Assembly (NCBI GenBank): GCA_026992315.1
Contig: JALXAG010000151.1
Coordinates: forward strand, 1 to 53,954
Length of the DNA: 53,954 bases
Source of the DNA: Sneathiellales bacterium
GTDB lineage: Bacteria > Pseudomonadota > Alphaproteobacteria > Minwuiales > Minwuiaceae
Reading direction: 5' to 3'
Shown here: positions 50,721 through 53,954 of the stretch, in pieces
Numbering within the stretch: position 1 is the first letter of the stretch
Layout of the letters: every line of letters begins with the position of its first letter
Made by a program: the position numbers and the translations under genes
The notes under the pieces: model-generated
Seen by the model: only the letters and a program-made list of their open reading frames with translations
Told to the model about the DNA's origin: nothing
Databases searched by the model: none

Positions 50721-51494
50721 TCAGTCGCCGTAGATGTCGAAGGCGAAATATTTGTCGTTGATCTTTTTGTAGGTGCCGTTGGCGCGGATGGCGGCAATGG
50801 CCTTGTTGAAGGCTTCGCGCAGCTTGTCATCGCCCTTGCGCACGGCGATGCCGGCCCCTTCGCCGAAGCATTGCGGGTCGATCTGATCGCCGCCGAGGAA
50901 GGCAAAGCCCTTGCCGCGTTCGGTTTTCAGGAAGCCGTCATCGAGCGCGATCGCATCGGCCAGAACGGCGTCGATCCGCCCGGCGACGAGGTCGAGATTG
51001 ACCGCATCCTGGGTGTCATACAGGTTCAGTTTCACATCGGGGAAATGCTTTTCCATATAGCACTGATGAATGGTGCCGCGCTGAACCCCGACGACCTTGC
51101 CTTTCAGCCCCTCGGGCGTCGGCTCGAAATCGGCCCCTTTCCTGGCGACGAAACGGGCCGGGGTGTTGTAGTATTTATTGGTGAAATCGACCTTTTTCTT
51201 GCGCTCTTCCGTGATCGACATGGAGGCGATGATGGCATCGAATTTCCGGGCGCGCAGGGCCGGGATCATGCCGTCCCAATCCTGTTCGACCATGACGCAT
51301 TTACGGCCCATTTCGGCGCAGAGCGCCTTGGCGATGTCGATGTCGAAGCCGACCACTTCGCCGGAGGCGGTCTTTTCCGAGAAGGGGGGGTAGGCGCCTT
51401 CAACGCCGATGCGCAGCACTTCTTCCGCCTGCGCGGCGCCGACGAAGGCACCGAGGGCAATGGCGGCGGCAAGGCCGAAAAGTTTCTTTTTCAT
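50721..51494 (-). CDS. Basic/polar amino acid-binding protein (HisJ/ArgT-like)
   Basis: A 257-residue periplasmic SBP_bac_3 protein. Signal peptide 1-23 (MKKKLFG...AAQA); mature part begins EEVLRIGVEGAYPPFSEKTASGEVVGFDIDIAKALC, with FDAIIASMSITEERKKKVDFTNKYY and VGVQRGTIHQCYMEKHF. The KLKVAT-like and SITEER features are those of lysine/arginine/ornithine and histidine binders. A cysteine pair (in ALCAEMGRKC) likely forms the conserved disulfide. Preceded by a GGGAGAGACAAT ribosome site. Confidence 0.94.
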   Translation of the reverse strand: MKKKLFGLAAAIALGAFVGAAQAEEVLRIGVEGAYPPFSEKTASGEVVGFDIDIAKALCAEMGRKCVMVEQDWDGMIPALRARKFDAIIASMSITEERKKKVDFTNKYYNTPARFVARKGADFEPTPEGLKGKVVGVQRGTIHQCYMEKHFPDVKLNLYDTQDAVNLDLVAGRIDAVLADAIALDDGFLKTERGKGFAFLGGDQIDPQCFGEGAGIAVRKGDDKLREAFNKAIAAIRANGTYKKINDKYFAFDIYGD

Positions 51495-51533
51495 ATTGTC
51501 TCTCCCTGGTTTGAGGTTGATGCGATTGTAATC

Positions 51534-52310
<777 letters not shown>

Positions 52311-52583
52311 CACGGATTGCCTGTTCTTCTTTTCGTTTTCTGTCTACTCGTTCCGGCGGATATCCTTTATTCGTCAGCGATGCCGGCCGCGTTTGCGCGC
52401 GGTCGTTTTCGTATCCGCTCATCGCAGCGACGTTAAACAGCTTTGCGGGGCGAGGCAAGGGGGGCATGTGCAGAAGCCTCCCGCGCCTGCGACATTTTGG
52501 AAGCCGGATGTATCGCCGTCTTGATCCCGGCCTGGCCTGCCCCTACCTTGCAACGGGATACTCATGCTTGCGGAATGGATGGG
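52311..52583. other. Divergent intergenic region, hisP-like / moxR-like
   Basis: About 270 bases between divergent starts. No gene or clear palindrome seen; both promoters must lie here. GGAATGGATGGG precedes the moxR start. Confidence 0.4.
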
Positions 52584-53438
52584 ATGATGGAATTCAAAGG
52601 CACGGACAGCTATGTGGCGACGCCGGATCTGATGGTGGCCGTCAATGCGGCGCTGAAACTGGAACGGCCATTGCTGATCAAGGGCGAACCGGGCACCGGC
52701 AAGACGGTGCTGGCACAGGAGGTCGCCCGGGCACTGGACCGGCAACTGATCGAATGGCACATCAAATCCACGACCAAGGCGCAGCAGGGCCTGTATGAAT
52801 ACGACGCGGTTTCCCGCCTGCGCGATTCCCAGCTTGGCGACGATCGCGTGCACGATATCCGCAATTACATCGTCCGCGGCAAGTTGTGGGAGGCCTTTGT
52901 CGCCGAAAAGCCGCCGGTGCTGCTGATCGATGAGATCGACAAGGCGGATATCGAATTCCCCAACGATCTGTTGCAGGAACTGGATCGGATGGAGTTTTTC
53001 GTATACGAAACCCGCGAGACGATCCGGGCAAAACAGCGCCCGCTGGTCATCATTACCTCGAACAACGAAAAGGACCTGCCGGATGCGTTTCTGCGCCGGT
53101 GCTTCTTCCATTATATCCGCTTCCCGGATCCGGAGACGATGCAGCAGATCATCGATGTACATTTTCCGGAAATCCGCACGACCCTGGTGCGCGAGGCGCT
53201 GAAGATCTTCTACGAGATCCGCGAAACGCCGGGGCTGAAGAAGAAGCCCTCGACCTCGGAGCTTCTCGACTGGCTGAAGCTGCTGATGGCCGAGGACCTG
53301 CCCGAGGAAACCCTGCGCTCACGCGATCCGGCGAAGCTGATTCCGCCTCTGGCCGGGGCGCTGCTGAAGAACGAGCAGGATGTGCATCTGTTCGAACGCC
53401 TGGCCTTCATCGCCCGGCGTGAGCGGGCCGGCCGCTAA
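52584..53438 (+). CDS. MoxR-family AAA+ ATPase
   Basis: A 284-residue MoxR ATPase of the CoxD-like type: Walker A GEPGTGKT, Walker B VLLIDEIDKAD, sensor 1 ITSNNEKDLPDAF and arginine finger region LRRCFFHYIRF. These act as chaperone-like remodellers together with a VWA protein, inserting metal cofactors or maturing complexes. The ORF track extends 47 residues upstream; the family begins at MEFKGTDSYVAT, and two adjacent ATGs (52584, 52587) are possible. Followed after 17 bases by the VWA gene. Confidence 0.9.
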   Translation: MMEFKGTDSYVATPDLMVAVNAALKLERPLLIKGEPGTGKTVLAQEVARALDRQLIEWHIKSTTKAQQGLYEYDAVSRLRDSQLGDDRVHDIRNYIVRGKLWEAFVAEKPPVLLIDEIDKADIEFPNDLLQELDRMEFFVYETRETIRAKQRPLVIITSNNEKDLPDAFLRRCFFHYIRFPDPETMQQIIDVHFPEIRTTLVREALKIFYEIRETPGLKKKPSTSELLDWLKLLMAEDLPEETLRSRDPAKLIPPLAGALLKNEQDVHLFERLAFIARRERAGR

Positions 53439-53455
53439 GGCGCGGCGGGGCGGCG

Positions 53456-53954
53456 ATGTTCATCGAATTCTTTCTCGATCTGCGCAAGGCGGGCGTCCCC
53501 GCCAGCCTGCGGGAGTTCCTGGCCCTGCAGGAAGCCATGCTGGCCGGGATCGCCGCATACAGCGTGGAGGATTTCTATTATCTGGCCCGCGCCATTCTGG
53601 TGAAGGACGAGAAGAACATCGACCGTTTCGACCGGGTGTTCGCCAAGCATTTCAACGGCATCGAATTCATTCAGGACGATCCCAAGGCGGAGATCCCCGA
53701 GGAATGGCTGCGCGCCCTGGCCGAGAAGGTGCTGACCGAGGAGGAGAAAGCGCAGATCGAGGCGCTGGGCGGCTGGGAAAAACTGATGGAAACCCTGCGC
53801 AAGCGCCTGGAGGAACAGAAGGAGCGCCACCAGGGCGGCAACAAGTGGATCGGCACCGGCGGCACCTCGCCCTTCGGTGCCTATGGCTATAATCCCGAAG
53901 GCATCCGCATCGGCCAGGACCGTTCCCGCCACCGCCGGGCGGTCAAGGTGTGGG
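53456..53954 (+). CDS. VWA-domain protein, CoxE-like (partial)
   Basis: Starts at ATG (MFIEFFLDLRKAGVPASLREFLALQEAM) and runs off the window after about 166 codons, so the ORF track misses it. The N-terminal helical region and the GTGGTSPFGAYGYNPEGIRIG motif are those of CoxE-like VWA proteins that partner MoxR ATPases; the VWA domain with its MIDAS motif must be beyond the end. Window contains only the N-terminal part. Confidence 0.88.
   Translation, partial: MFIEFFLDLRKAGVPASLREFLALQEAMLAGIAAYSVEDFYYLARAILVKDEKNIDRFDRVFAKHFNGIEFIQDDPKAEIPEEWLRALAEKVLTEEEKAQIEALGGWEKLMETLRKRLEEQKERHQGGNKWIGTGGTSPFGAYGYNPEGIRIGQDRSRHRRAVKVW

Overview
The window looks like a chromosomal segment of an alphaproteobacterium, most likely a Rhodospirillales-type organism. 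The DNA is GC-rich. The gene set includes a DUF2336 protein, a CHASE2 adenylate cyclase, CbtAB, a response regulator with a C-terminal GPDRRR tail, and Mla lipid-transport genes with a STAS-fused permease. No rRNA, tRNA, CRISPR array, transposase or phage gene was recognised. Most of the region is ordinary core and metabolic content. The clear exception is an AT-rich tandem pair of membrane-protein genes at about 40.9-42.2 kb.

Layout, 0-12.5 kb: a TrpD2/YbiB-like protein; an etfB-etfA-hbd unit for fatty-acid or butyryl-CoA metabolism; then cbtB-cbtA (cobalt uptake), a small twin-TM protein and a PduO-type cobalamin adenosyltransferase, probably all read from one promoter through a cobalamin riboswitch. 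A PAS protein, a FabF-like ketosynthase with a convergent MarR regulator, and a LysR regulator divergent from ilvD follow.

12.5-25.6 kb: mostly minus strand. mlaC, a Sel1 protein, mlaA, a hexapeptide protein, dgcN and dgcA lie head to tail. mlaC and mlaA are the outer-membrane and periplasmic Mla parts; dgcN and dgcA are a predicted D-glutamate pathway. Upstream are a GGDEF-EAL protein and a CHASE2 adenylate cyclase. An rpiR-aminotransferase-BKACE operon (plus strand) looks like a small pathway for a beta-amino acid or similar.

25.6-43 kb: a PEP-CTERM secreted protein behind a near-perfect sigma-54 promoter; a cytochrome c; a DUF2336 protein; mlaE(STAS)-mlaF-mlaD-lipoprotein, the inner-membrane Mla part; an alpha/beta hydrolase; and a complete peptide ABC operon ending in an M20 amidohydrolase. 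Immediately after it come two low-GC paralogous four-TM proteins of unknown function. They form a 667-bp tandem duplication that has captured the last codons of the amidohydrolase.

43-54 kb: a metallo-beta-lactamase-fold protein; a 2-oxoacid:ferredoxin oxidoreductase (korAB) behind a region with CRP-like and GntR-like palindromes; a degenerate receiver protein overlapping an Hpt-like protein; a polar amino-acid ABC operon followed by an epimerase and a lipoprotein; and a MoxR ATPase with the start of a CoxE-like VWA protein, cut by the window end.

The most unusual observations are the mosaic duplication of the orphan membrane genes, the long leader hairpin before ilvD, the sigma-54/PEP-CTERM link, the pseudo-receiver/Hpt pair, the 28-bp repeats in the etfBA leader, and two ABC operons that each carry a 12-bp GC-rich hairpin directly after the binding-protein gene.
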